In this document: positions 1-11,459 of the stretch, in pieces
How the letters are laid out: each line of letters opens with the position of its first letter
How positions within the stretch are numbered: position 1 is the stretch's first letter
NCBI GenBank assembly: GCA_012064385.1
Contig: QRDG01000527.1
Span: 837,315 to 901,314, forward strand
DNA: 64,000 nucleotides
Source: Puccinellia tenuiflora
Lineage: Eukaryota > Streptophyta > Magnoliopsida > Poales > Poaceae
Direction of reading: 5' to 3'
Made by a program: the position numbers and the translations under genes
The notes under the pieces: model-generated
Seen by the model: the letters and a program-made list of their open reading frames with translations, nothing else
Databases searched by the model: none
What the model was told of the DNA's origin: nothing

Positions 1-2560
1 TCATTAATCCTCTGGTCACTTTTGCATTTATTCCATTTCATCATACAATTAACCGCTTTGTGTTCTGCGAGACCGGAGAGATTGACAACCTCTCCGCTGT
101 TGGGGGCAAAGTATTTCGGTTGAGTGTGTGCAGGTCCACGTCTGTTGAAGGTTAAGCGCCAGAGATCTTCAACATTCACCTCGCTGTTGATTTCAAAGTC
201 CTACTGGTTCGATAAACCTCGGTTCTCTAATTGAGGGAAAACTGCTACTATCTACAATTCCGCCTTTGCTTGGGGCACTACCCAACTCTGCCAGTGCTTA
301 TTAATATCCACAATCAGTCACCAATGACGATCGTTGTGCTGGCGATGAATAAGCTTTTGGTCACTGGGTCGGAGGGAAAAGGCAGGCCATGCCACGGCTT
401 GTCGGGCTACGCGTGATTTTGCCATAGCCATCTCATGCGTAGAGCGTGTCCGTGCAGGGTCAGATTAGGGATGCCCAGGCCACCATTGGAAATCTGCCGG
501 CAAACATTTGACCATCGCACAAGACACTTGCTTCCAGTGGCGGTGCACTCCCCGGTCCAGAGAAAGGATCGCCGTATCCTATTGACAATCTTGTCCAGCC
601 ACTTGGGGTGCGCAATAGCAAGCATTTGGAATGTTGGAATGGCAGATAGGACCACCTTAACCAGGACCAGTCTACCGGCAACTGCAATCCATCCGATCTT
701 CCAGCCCGAGAACTTGCTGATCAAACTGTCAACGATAGGCTGAAAGTCATCCTTCTTCAATCTGCTGTCAGATAGAGGCATGCCCATGTATTTGCATGGA
801 AAAGTACCCAGGGGGCAGTCAAGAATCGGCAGCAGGCCTTGGATGTTTAGGTCCTCGCAGCAGATGGGAATTATGGTACTTTTGCTGAAATTGGGATGCA
901 ACACTGTAGCTTCACCAAATAGGGTTAAAATGCTACTAGCTGTCGTCAGATCCACATCACTGGGTTTTAGGAAGATCATAACATAATCTACGTAGAGCGA
1001 CGTACGTAATTTGATTTGCTGATTGTCCAGGGGAGTTAAGATACCACTGTCATGAGCCCGGGAGAGGAGACAAGCTAGGCAGTCCATCACCAGCACAAAA
1101 AGCAGGGGGGATAACGGGTCCTCTTGTCGTAGACCACGCCAATTTTGCAGTATTCCAGAGAATTCACCATTAACAAGGATCTGAGATGTGCTTGTGTGCA
1201 ACAAGATCGAAAGAAGGTTGCAGCAATCTCTGGGGAAACCTCTGTAGCTAAGGAGCTGAAGCAGGAACGCCCAAGATACAGTGTCAAACGCCTTTGAAAT
1301 ATCGAGTTTCAGTAGTAATGATGGGATCTTCTTCTGCTTGAGGGCTTTGGCAAGGCTCTGCACATATACAAAGTTGTCGTGAATGTTGCGGCCTTTTATA
1401 AATGCATTCTGACAAGGCAGCACAAGGGACGGCATTAGAGGTTGCAATCTGGTTGCAAAAACTTTCGAGATGATCTTAGCAAAATTGTGGATCAAACTTA
1501 TAGGTCTGAAGTCCTTAGGCTTGTTAGCCCCATTGAACTTGGGTATTAGGACCATGGTCGCAGAGTTGAGCTTGTCGAGTTGCTGGCAGTTTGTGGTCTG
1601 CAGTTTCTGAACCGCAGCCATTAGGTCAGACTTGATTAGATCCCAACTGTGTCTGGAGAAAAGCCCAGTGTAGCCGTCAGGCCTGGGGGCCTTCTCGGGG
1701 TGAATGCTGAAAAGGGCTGCTTTTACCTCTTCTTCAGTGATTGGGTCAGATAGGGACGACAGGGTAGCGTTGTTGTCGAACTGTAGAGTGTCAAGGTTCA
1801 GAGTTCTCGATCTCAAGCTTGGAGAACCAAGCAGATTCTGAAAGTGTTTCCAAAGTGCTTCCACCTTTTGATCTTGGTCCGCAGCAACAGAGCCGTCATC
1901 GAGGTGTAGAAGAGGGATATAATTTTTTCTCCTTCTGGCCGTGGCCTTGACATGGAAGAAACGGGAATTGCAATTGCCTTCTTTGAGCCAGAGGAATAGC
2001 GAACACTGCCTCCATCTGCATCTTTCTATAGCAGGCAAACCTAGGCACTGGACCTTTAGGAATTTCCGAAATACGTGCTTGTCAGGGGATAATTGGCGGG
2101 AGTCAAGGGCTTTATCCAGTTGAAAGATGAGTTCATTCACAATTTCTAATCTGAGCTTGATGTCGCTGGCTTTCTTGGCACTCCGGGATTTCAGAGCCTT
2201 TGCTGTCGCTGCCAGCTTGAGATGGAACCTCAGAAACGGGTCATTGGATATTTGCTCTTTGTGCCACGACTCAGCGACAACTCTCTGTAGCCATCTAGCT
2301 TGGGCCAGTGATTTTCAAACTTAAATTGGCGACAGTGCGAGAATTTATGATCAACCGTGAGCAGAAGGGGGCAATGATCAGAGGCTGATCTTGAGATCCC
2401 TTGCAACATTGAATTGGGGAATAGTGTGTTCCATGGTTCATTATACAGCACCCGATCCAGCCAAACAAGCACGCTCTGCTGTTGTTCATTACACCATGTA
2501 TATCTTCGCCCATGCAGGTACATATCTTTAAGCTTTGCCGAATTCATGAAACGCCGAAAA
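1..2560 (-). mobile_element. LINE A, 5'-truncated non-LTR retrotransposon fragment
   Basis: Minus-strand L1-type LINE remnant. It begins at about 2560 inside the C-terminal part of the endonuclease domain, runs through reverse transcriptase, and leaves the window at position 1 before any poly-A tail. The frame continues past the ORF stop near 407 into recognisable post-RT sequence (PDKPWHG..., about 400-250). A 5' truncation is usual for LINEs. No target-site duplication can be defined because the 3' end lies outside the window. Confidence 0.85.
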
Positions 2561-2595
2561 GCATGACGAGAGGAATGCAAGATAAAGAACTTCAA
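407..2595 (-). pseudogene. LINE A ORF2 (endonuclease C-terminus and reverse transcriptase), inactive
   Basis: The product would be the LINE ORF2 protein, which nicks the target and reverse-transcribes the LINE RNA. Two reading frames are seen. The first (2595 to 2230) carries the end of an apurinic-type endonuclease, with the RRYTW and SDHCPLLL motifs. The second, a 577-residue frame (2140 to 407), carries the RT blocks KPKDFRPISL, LKLDISKAFD and PLSPLLF. A frameshift near 2220 separates them. The catalytic Y/F-A-D-D box reads LYVDYVM, so the second aspartate is replaced by tyrosine, and the G in the usual RQGDP block is E (RQEDP). Both changes mean no RT activity. It is a dead copy with no host role visible. 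Confidence 0.85.
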
Positions 2596-3012
2596 GGCAA
2601 AATCTATCTACCAAAGGAAACCACACGATGACGCACAACTAGGCAAAGTTTATCTTTTGATGAGAGGAATGTCCGCCAGAGGTAGACCAAGCAAAATATA
2701 GCATCAGAGGAGAATAGACGAATGCAAACATAAGAGCACACATCCAAAACATACATTTTTTTATAAAGCATAATATCTTAATATAAAAAAGATATCAAAA
2801 TACATCCGGCCTCTATAACTACTCAATATCATGAGCAAGTCAGGAGATCAAGAACGCACACAGCAAAAAAATAAAAATAACAAAGAAAGAAAAAAAACTG
2901 AGACGTAGCAGCAAGGACCTCGACCGTCATCCTAGACAACACACGAGTTATGAGGAGGGTTCTCCAAAAGTAAGGTCATAAAAAGAAGAATAGTCGTCTT
3001 CGCCATTGACGG
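2596..3012. other. Unassigned AT-rich flank, left of element A
   Basis: About 410 bases without a supportable gene. The sequence is AT-rich and reads like the non-coding end of a grass transposon. Element A inserted at its right edge: the last five bases, GACGG (3008-3012), are duplicated at 13805-13809, so this segment was originally continuous with the sequence from 13810 onward. Confidence 0.5.
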
Positions 3013-3937
3013 TGAAAGAGCATGGTTGCCCCCATGTGTGATTTTGGTAATTAATGACAATCCTTAAGGACTAATGTGTGCTTTGAGCTATACTTGTAGG
3101 TTTGGTCCATTAGCTTGCTTGATCTCCATATGTTGGAGTCAAGGCTAAAAGAAAAAGATCATTTGTTGATCAAGGCCAAGGTGTTTCTCCATGAGCATGA
3201 ATCAAGAGGAAGATCCTATGTAGCTCGTGGAGGATGGCGTCACGTGGTGATCGTCATCAAGATAAAGGCCAAGTGAAGATATGTCGAAGAGTGTCTCTCC
3301 CATCTTGGTGTATGGGGGAGCACGTTGCGAGTCTTCACCGAGCGGAGCGCAATCAAGAAAGGTGGTCCAACTTGAGGAGATAAAGATCATCATCATCAAG
3401 CTCAAGTGGATTATGCGCAAGGCAAAGGTATGATCTTGATAGGGTTTCTATTTTACCGGTCTCATGTTGTTAGTTGAGAGACCGGGTTATAGGATAGATA
3501 GCCGTACTATCAAGAGGGGCTCTCGAGCGAATATCTTGATCGTATCGTCGTAGAGAGCTCAAACCTTTGCATCATTGGCATCATCTTTATTGGTTCTTTT
3601 TGTCTCTTATCGTGGTGTCATCTTGGTGCTTGTCGTGCTTGTGATGACAAGGCCAAGCTCACCGAAAACGGATTTCGTATGCATCTTCTCTTGCGTTTTT
3701 GGTTCTGGAGATTTTGCCGGTCCATCCGTGCGGAAGGTTTCACTCTTCCATTTATTAGCAAAATCTCCCTTGATTGGTTTCAATACGGGTTTGGTCAATG
3801 CCCTCAAGAAGATCTCATTGTACAGGTTTGTTGGGTAGCTCTTGTCGTCCTCTTTCCAACAAAATTGGATTCACCTCGATCGGAGTTTCCTAGCAAAAGT
3901 TATTCAGTTTCAGGGTTTTGCTGTTTTTTCTCTGTGC

Positions 3938-4372
3938 AGCGGTAGTACCGCCGCCTCCGGCGGCAGTACCGCCGGTGGTACCGCCAGCAGTGCTGCCAGC
4001 ACCACCGCCAGGGAGGTGCTCTGTTAGCCCTCAGCGGCAGTACCGCCGCCTCTGGCGGTAGTACTGCTCCTGAGGACTTTGAGCCCTCTCCTGGGCTGTG
4101 CAGCACCGCCAGCAGTGCCGCCAGCAGTGCCGCCAGCACTACCGCCAGGAAGGTGCTATGTTAGCCCTCAGCGGCAGTACCACTGCCTCCGGCGGTAGTA
4201 CCGCTGCTGGGGACTTTGAGCCCTCTCCTGGGTTGTGCAGCACTGCCACCGTTGATGCCCTCTGTTGCACCCCAGCGGTAGTACCGCTACTGCGGGCTCT
4301 TTTGCTAGCCGTTGGCTGGCTGAATCCTGTGGGGCGGCAGTACCGCCAACACTGGCGGTAGTACCGCCCCTG
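3938..4372 (+). repeat. GC-rich short-repeat block in the LTR U3 of element A
   Basis: Irregular reiteration of GGCGGTAGTACCGCC-like units, about 435 bp in this LTR and shorter in the 3' LTR (about 12350-12765). The units are near-palindromic and could fold into hairpins. The block ends about 40 bp upstream of the TATA-like box. Element B has an unrelated GC-rich repeat at the equivalent position. Confidence 0.8.
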
Positions 4373-4412
4373 CGGGTTTCTGCCCCCCCAATGGTTGGAT
4401 TTTCAGGGCACC

Positions 4413-4420
4413 TATTTAAG
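4413..4420 (+). promoter_or_regulatory. Putative TATA box of the element A LTR
   Basis: TATTTAAG lies just after the GC-rich block and is followed by TCTTCTTCCCC. The same arrangement is at 12799 in the 3' LTR and, as TATAAAA, in element B. The conserved position in four LTRs supports a Pol II promoter; transcription itself is not shown. Confidence 0.5.
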
Positions 4421-5414
4421 GGGTCTTCTTCCCCAATAGGTACCCAACTCTTTGCACTCTCTCTCCTCCATTGTTGACCTTTTTGAGAGCTTGCTACCTC
4501 TCCATCCCTCCATGATTCTTGCCTCCTTCTAAAGGGAAAAGAGAGAGGAGATCTAGATCTACCACTTCACCAAGCCATATCTCCTCTAAGTGAGGGGAAG
4601 CCTTTAGATCTAGATCTTAGAGTTGCTTTGGGTTTCTCCTTTGTTCTTCCTCTCAAATCCCTCCCTAGCATTAGTTGCTTTGGTTGGATTTCGGAGAGAA
4701 GGACTTGACCACTTAGTGTGTTCTTGCCATTGCATTTGGTGCATCAGTTTGAGTTCCCCACGGTGATACGTGGGATTGAAGTTTGAGAAGCTTGTTACTC
4801 TTGGGTGCATAGGGCTCCCAAGAGCTTGTGCCTCTTGGGTGCATTGTGCACCCTAGACGGTTGTGTGTGCTACGGGAGCCTCCTATTGTGTGGAGGTAGG
4901 CTCGGGCAAATTATACGGGTTTGGTCAACGCCCTCAAGAAGACCTCATTGTACGGGTTTGGTCAACGCCCTCAAGACGACATCATAGTGGATGAGAAAAT
5001 CACCCATCGGGTATTCCCCACGGGAGGAGCTCACGGAGAATAGGGTGAGCACGGACGTGCTTGTAGGAGGGCCAAGGAGCCTCCACACCTCTCCAACGTA
5101 GACGTACTTCCATTGGGAAGGAACTACGGGAAACAAACCTCCGTCTCCACTTATGTCGGTTATCTCTATAACCAAACCCCTTTACTTATGCATTTACCTT
5201 GTGATAGCCATCGAGCTTGAAGTACAATATATATTGCTATCCTTGTTGTTAACTTGCCTAGCATAAGTTGTTGGTGCACATAGATGAACCTAGTATATTA
5301 GGTTTTATGCTTGATAAATTAAATGCTAGTTTTATTCTGCATTTATCAAGCGCTAACGTAAAAGTTTTAAATCGCCTATTCACCCCCCTCCAGGCGACAT
5401 CTCGTTCTTTCAAT

Positions 5415-5426
5415 TGGTATCAGAGC
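5415..5426 (+). other. Primer-binding site of element A
   Basis: TGGTATCAGAGC sits two bases after the LTR. It is the usual complement of the 3' end of plant initiator-methionine tRNA, used to prime minus-strand synthesis in copia elements. Element B carries the identical site at 29689-29700. Confidence 0.93.
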
Positions 5427-5467
5427 AAGGTCTCTCCTTGTTAGGCTTCACCGCCTAGAGAGCAAAG

Positions 5468-7831
5468 ATGTCGTTTAGGGAATTAGTGCACGATCCCACA
5501 TTTATATTCGATGGCACAAATTATGTTACTTGGAAAATTCGCATGCTTAATCTTTTTAGGGACATAAGTCCAAATATAGAGAGAATCTTAGATATGGGAT
5601 TTCCTCCTCCAAAGGACTCCCAAAAGTTGTCTTTAGAGGATGAGGAAATCTCTTATCTTGATTCTCTAGTATCTAATGCGATTGTCCATGTTTTGAGTGA
5701 CATAGTTCTTGGGTCAATCATGCCTTATGGAAATGCTCATGAGCTATGGACGAAGCTTCAAGATAAATATGGCAAGTCCAAGATTGATGAGGATGATTGT
5801 TCTCCTTCCACCTCCGGACGTGATGAGTTCTCAACTTCTTCTACTTCACCTACATGTGGTAAGCCACAAACAAATGGTATGGTGAGTAGTGCTAGGTATT
5901 GCAATGTTGATAGTGATTTATCTATTGATAATTCTTTGTCTCTATCCCATTGCAATGCTTCATCTATGGACTCTAACACATATAGCTCTATAAATGTTTC
6001 ACATGCTTGTGTTGATAGTCCTTGCATATCATGTAGAAATTGCATGAATAAATCTCATGATGATATGCTAGCTATATCTTGTTGCCATGATCGAAATGCT
6101 TGTGTTTCCTCTAGTCCTTGTGTTCCTAACAATGTAGAGGAAATCCAACTTTCTATAAAACAAGATATTAATTTAAGTGATGCATCAACCAATGGTTCAT
6201 CTTCATCAACTATCTTTTGCCTTATGGCTAAATCTACAAGTAATGATGATGATGATAATGATAATGATGATGTTGATAATGATGCTCTCTTAGATAAGAT
6301 GAAAAATGTTGTCCTTCATGCTCTTCATAAAAATGATAATGCTTCCTCTACTTTTCTTAAACATCATGTCTATTTTTGATGAAAGTAACAATGTTGTTGA
6401 TGAGTATGAAGACACCATTGAAAAAATGGAAGCTCGTGAGCGTGATTATGCCAATGAGATTGCGGACTTCTCTATTGCTCTTGAAGAAGAGCAAGGTCGT
6501 AGGTCGACCCTTGAGGAAACTCTTGTGGATCTTGAGGAGTCTAATAATCTAAATATGTCTAAATTAAGAAAATATCACGATCATGCTCAAGCTCTTGCTA
6601 AAATAATCAAAATTAAGAATAGTGAGCTTGTTGTTGAAAATGTTAGACTCCTTGAGAATAATGAGAAACTTGAAAAGGAACTCAAAACCTTGGAAGGTTC
6701 TCTCGCAAATCTCACTAAGTCTCATGATCAACTCCAAGCTCAAATGCTAAAAGAGCTTCCTACTTGTTCTCCTATTGCTATTAATGATGATGCTTGTGCT
6801 ACTAACTCTACTTCTTGTGAAGCATCCATTTTAAAGGAGAATGTTGAGTTAAGGACTCAACTTGAGTTGCTAACTAGCAATTATGGGAAATTGGAAGAAA
6901 GTCATAAAAAGCTATCTAGCTCTCATGATGATCTTCTAGTGTCCCATGATAGGCTAAAGCTAGCTCATGAGGCTATCACTACCAAGGTAACATCTAGTGA
7001 GCCTCGTGTGGACATTGGCACATCTTCTACTAATAATGCTATATTGCCATGTGCTAGTCCTCGTAGTTCATCCACTCACAATGTTGGCACATCATGTGAT
7101 GAATTACTTTCCTTGCCTTGTTGCTCTAACAATGATGCATCTACCTCCTCTAGTTCTTGTGTTATCACTAACCATGTAGAGGAAAGGAATGAGCTCAAGG
7201 CCCAAGCCACTTCTTTGAAGAAAGGCTTGGAAAGAGTCATAAAGGGAAGTCCACAATTGACAATATGTTGAGTGTGCAACAATCCCCCAATGACAAGAGT
7301 GGACTTGGATTCAACTCCAATAACAAGAACAAGTCCAAGATTGACAAGAAGAAGGGCCAAGAACAAGTCAAGAATCCGGCCAAGATTACTTGCTTCAAGT
7401 GCAAGATTGAAGGGCACCATGTTAGAGATTGCCCTATGAAGAAGAAGCCTCTTAGTGAGAAGCAACTAGTGAAGCGGCCTCTTGTTCAATCTCATGCTCA
7501 ACCACGAGTTGAACAACGGGAACCTCATAAGAAGACTCAAGTCAATGCTCCTCAAGTTGAGGAGCGTATCAAGAAGAAGGAGAAGAGTCGAAGTTGCTAC
7601 TTATGCCGTGAGAAGGGTCACTTGGCTTCTTCATGTACTAGCGGTACCCTATCCAACCCCATTTTACTTGATGATGTTTATTCTCTTAGGAAGGATAGGG
7701 TTGGCAATGTGTTTGCCAAATATGTGGGTGCTCAAAGTGGTGTCAAGAAAAGAACCATTTGGGTACCCAAACCTATTGTGACTAACCTCTTAGGACCCAA
7801 CTTGGTTGGGGACCAACAAGCTCAAACTTGA
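5468..7831 (+). pseudogene. gag of element A, split by frameshifts
   Basis: Encodes the structural Gag protein that packages element RNA. The ATG at 5468 is 41 bases after the primer site and opens with MSFRELVHDPTF. Residues 1-120 resemble the copia Gag N-terminal domain; an Asp-rich and a long Glu/Lys coiled-coil region follow. Two CCHC zinc knuckles (C-x2-C-x4-H-x4-C) lie at about 7391-7432 and 7595-7636. Frames change near 6340-6380 and again near 7240-7270, giving three pieces (5468-6379, 6306-7271, 7265-7831). Element B's gag aligns along its length, which places the breaks. The reading stops with no pol gene following. Confidence 0.85.
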
Positions 7832-10800
7832 TCAATAGGTTGTGTTGGAGGACATTGGAGACTTGGCTATCTTTTGAAGAAGTAAGGGATCTTCATGGTT
7901 ATATTTCCTCAAGCCAAGTCATTTGGATTATCACATATCTATCTTATGCCCAATGTTCCTCCTTGCGGTAACTTGTACTTAACTCATTTACATTGAAAGT
8001 TACTTGCCCCCTTGCATGTGTTAGTTTTGTTCCTAGCATGTGTTTGTATATGATGTGCTTCTTTCTTACTTATCTTGAGAAATCAAGTATGTGTATGTTA
8101 GTTGTGTATCATGTATGTGTAAACTTTGTGTTGAGCCTTTTATTGGATCTTGTGTGGATTTTATTTGGCTCTTTTGAGAGATTAATGGACTATACCATTT
8201 TGGGTGAGTGACTTGCTTTGTGCACTTCACAATCCTAAAAATGTGTATTCATGATGTACACCACATAGTATTGATATAGTAAGATTATCTAGTCTCTATG
8301 TGGTATGTATTATTCATGAGAAATTCAAATTCTATAATGTCCACTAATTTTTCTAGTTGGTTTTTAGTTGCCTCTTGTTAGAAAGAAATGGATTATCACA
8401 TTATGGGGGAGTAATATGTTTTGTACATATTACAATCCTAGAAAACGTGAACATTTGAGGTTTTGCCACTTGGATTTGATATTGTAAATTATCCTATTCC
8501 TATGTGGCATGTTTGCTCGAACAAGTTCCAATTTTATTGAGTGCTTCTATTTGGTTTTCTTTTGGATCTTGTTTGCATGAGTTTTGCTTGGTATGGTTTT
8601 CCTCAAATATGTATTTCCATATGCTATTTGAGAAATCATTCGCTCCATATTATTTTAACCATGGCTTTGTCGGTTGGTTCAAATAGTTGGACCTACCAAC
8701 AAACTCTATCAAATGTGGCGTTGTTTTAATTCTTATCTTTTGCCATATGACTTATCTTGTGAGGATATTCTTGAATATCTCTATCACCGGGAAAATATTT
8801 CCTTTTACTCATTGTCCTTGGACAATTGACACTTATGTGTGTGGTAGAATATTTGTGATTGTCCTTACGTTGGCCCTTGCTCTTATTTGCCTTATCTCTT
8901 GCCAAGTATTTATTTTGCTTTGACTCATGTTGTCTTCCTTGCCTCTTTCATGGATCCTATTTTTCAATTGGTAGTGTTTAGTGTTGTAAATGGCATATGG
9001 ATAGTAATGATCCCTTGTGTGTGCATTTTGTATTCAAATGCAAATCTTAAAGATAATGCACGAATCTTGGGGGAGCTTTTCTTTATTTTTTAGAACACTA
9101 TCTTATCAATTGACTTTTGATCCTTTCAATTGGCACTTAATTTCTTTCCTTGGTGTTTATGGAAGACAAACCTTTTCTTTTTCTTTAGGCTTTGTTCCAT
9201 CTTGAAAAATATAAAGAGTGCTTGGTTTATTCGTTGTAACCTTGCTCTCTTTTTGGGAGTTTTCTTTCTCATTTCTTGATTTGTGTCTTATCTTCTTAAA
9301 TGAGAAAACCCAATGAGCATTTATCTTTTTATCTTATCTTGTATGCTCATTGATCTTGCTTAGGTACCTTCAATTGTATCTATTGAAATTTTATACCTCA
9401 TCCATAGATATTTGTTTCAATTGGTATCTCTTATGGGAGCTTTGATACCTTGTTTCTTGATTTTATTTTACTTGATGTCTTTCAAGTAATATTCTTCTCT
9501 TGGTATCTTTGCCTCTTGTGGGTATCTTACTTTCAATTGGCGTCTTATCTCGCATGTGTTGTTTTATTTGATTCCTATTGATACCTCACCTCATGTGTTG
9601 ATGTGTTGGAATCAATCATTGGTTGTTTTGATTTTTCCTTGATCATGTGTTGATTTGGAGTTAGATATAATTTGGACAACCTTTTCGTGTCACACCTTGG
9701 TGTGTCTACTTGGTTTACTTGGTGTTTGTGTCCAAATTGTATCTTTTTGGTTCTAGAAAGTCTTTGCATGCATATTTACTAATTTATATATCTTATGGCA
9801 TGCGTGTCTTTTTGTTCCAATATATAGGGTATACTCCACCAAATCCTAAATCGGCTAAGATGTGCATGAAATTCAATTTCATATCTATATGCACATATTT
9901 ATGTGGAGTGTGTCCTATATATTGTAGTGTATCTAACTACTATGGGACCCAATGAGTTTGGGAACCATTTTGTACTTGAATTGTGTTTTAGGTACAATGG
10001 AGATGCATTGGATGCTTGTCTCTCATTTATAAGGAAGGTGTTCTCACCATGTGATTATCGGAGTCAAGCTACGATGTTTACCGAATTCTCATCCTCTTCA
10101 TCACCAATGACATCTCGGTAACAAGTATCTATCACATGAATAATTTTCTAGTTTCAACCTTGTGTAGGTTGCTTCTTGGCATGAAATGCTTTTATATGCA
10201 ATTATTGTGGTTTTGGCCTATTTCCTTCACTAGGTATATCTTTGTGATATTTGTGTTGAAATTGCAAAAACCTTTCCTTCAATTGATATCCTTCTTATGA
10301 TACTTGTTGCCTATCTCAAAGCATCTCCACTATCTCTTGTTCCCTTAGTGATATGTGTGATGTTTTTGATGTGTTTGAAGTTCATCTATATACAATAAGA
10401 TAAATTTGAGCTATGTGCTATGCTTTTAAGCAATAATCTTATTTATGTATTTATGGCTTCCCTTTGGATACCTTGTTCTCTTCTTCTCTACATGTTTCTT
10501 TGTGGGTGTATATCATCAATGATTTATCCACTTAGAAACCTATACATATGAGAGAGGTAACTTTTTCAATTGGTATCCTTCTCTTTTCGAGTCACCTTGA
10601 TTATTATCTTTGATTCTTTGGTGGCTCCAAAAAGAAATTTTCTCGTGAGTGCTTGTCTTATCTTTATTTGCTTCTCTACGCACTCATTTGTTATTGAAGA
10701 TCTTTGACTTCATGCTTATCATGGTGAGCATGTTGATTTGTATTGCCTAAATGTTCCCACTAGCTTTTGGCTTTTTCAATTGGTTTTAGTTTCCAATTGG

Positions 10801-11445
10801 TATCCTTGAGCTTGTGAACATATTTTTTAAAGGATCTTCTTTGTATCTTGGTTGGGCCTCTCTTATGTTGAATCTTTTAATTTGGTATCTTCTTATGGAT
10901 CAACCATATCTTTGGTGCAAGTGCTATGTTTTGTTTTATGCACTCTTGCACTTGTTGTTTGCTCTAGATGATTTTGGGGGAGTGAGGATTCCATTTTTGT
11001 GCACTCTTCAATAGTGCATGAACATTGGGAAGCTTCTCCATTCTCATTTAGAACACTCTTTTTTGGATCTTTTCGATTGCTTTTCTCCCTTTGTGGAGGA
11101 TTTTAAAAAGGGATGTCATCTTATTTGCAATCTTTAGATCCTCAATATAGTTTGATTTCCTCCACCAATTCGTTATTTAATATGTGCATTTGATTTCACT
11201 CATATCTTGAGAAATGCACACCTTATGGAGGAACTGATATTATATTGGCCTTCTAAATTTTTCCTCCCATTTCGGCAATAGATGCCAATGGGGGAGAAGT
11301 TTAGAGGGTTTAAGGGAATTTGGTTTCATGCTTTTGTTCGGTTCTTAAGCATTTGCATTTATGCTCTTGCGTGCTTGCTTGTTTGTCGTGCAAGTACGCT
11401 TAATTTATTATATAAACCCTATTAAAAGGGATTGTCATCAATTAC
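7832..11445 (+). other. Long non-coding 3' region of element A
   Basis: About 3.6 kb, T-rich, without a supportable coding frame; short open frames here are chance. It is colinear with 32006-35368 of element B. PPT-like motifs of the form TGGGGGAG (or TGGGTGAG) occur at 8201, 8404, 9068, 10975 and 11289, each with a counterpart in element B. No pol remnant was recognised in any frame. It may hold RNA-level signals or be a decayed coding region. Confidence 0.75.
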
Positions 11446-11459
11446 CAAAATGGGGAGAT
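11446..11459 (+). other. Polypurine tract of element A
   Basis: CAAAATGGGGAGAT directly precedes the TGAAAG start of the 3' LTR. Position and composition fit the plus-strand priming site. Element B has the same tract with one more G (AAAATGGGGGAGAT). Confidence 0.85.

Larger units (their letters stand above)
3013..5412 (+). repeat. 5' LTR of element A (2400 bp)
   Basis: It begins TGAAAGAGCATGG and ends GTTCTTTCA, immediately followed by the primer-binding site. It matches the 3' LTR at 11460-13804 (2345 bp) throughout; most of the length difference falls in the GC-rich block near 3940-4370. It contains a TATA-like box at about 4413 and a CT-rich leader. The scattered substitutions between the two LTRs show an insertion that is not very recent. 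Confidence 0.93.

Noticed and set aside
3607..4361. Open frames of 60-90 codons through the LTR GC-rich block on both strands
   Set aside because: They translate the repeat units (Ala/Pro/Thr/Gly runs), differ between the two LTRs and have no domain.
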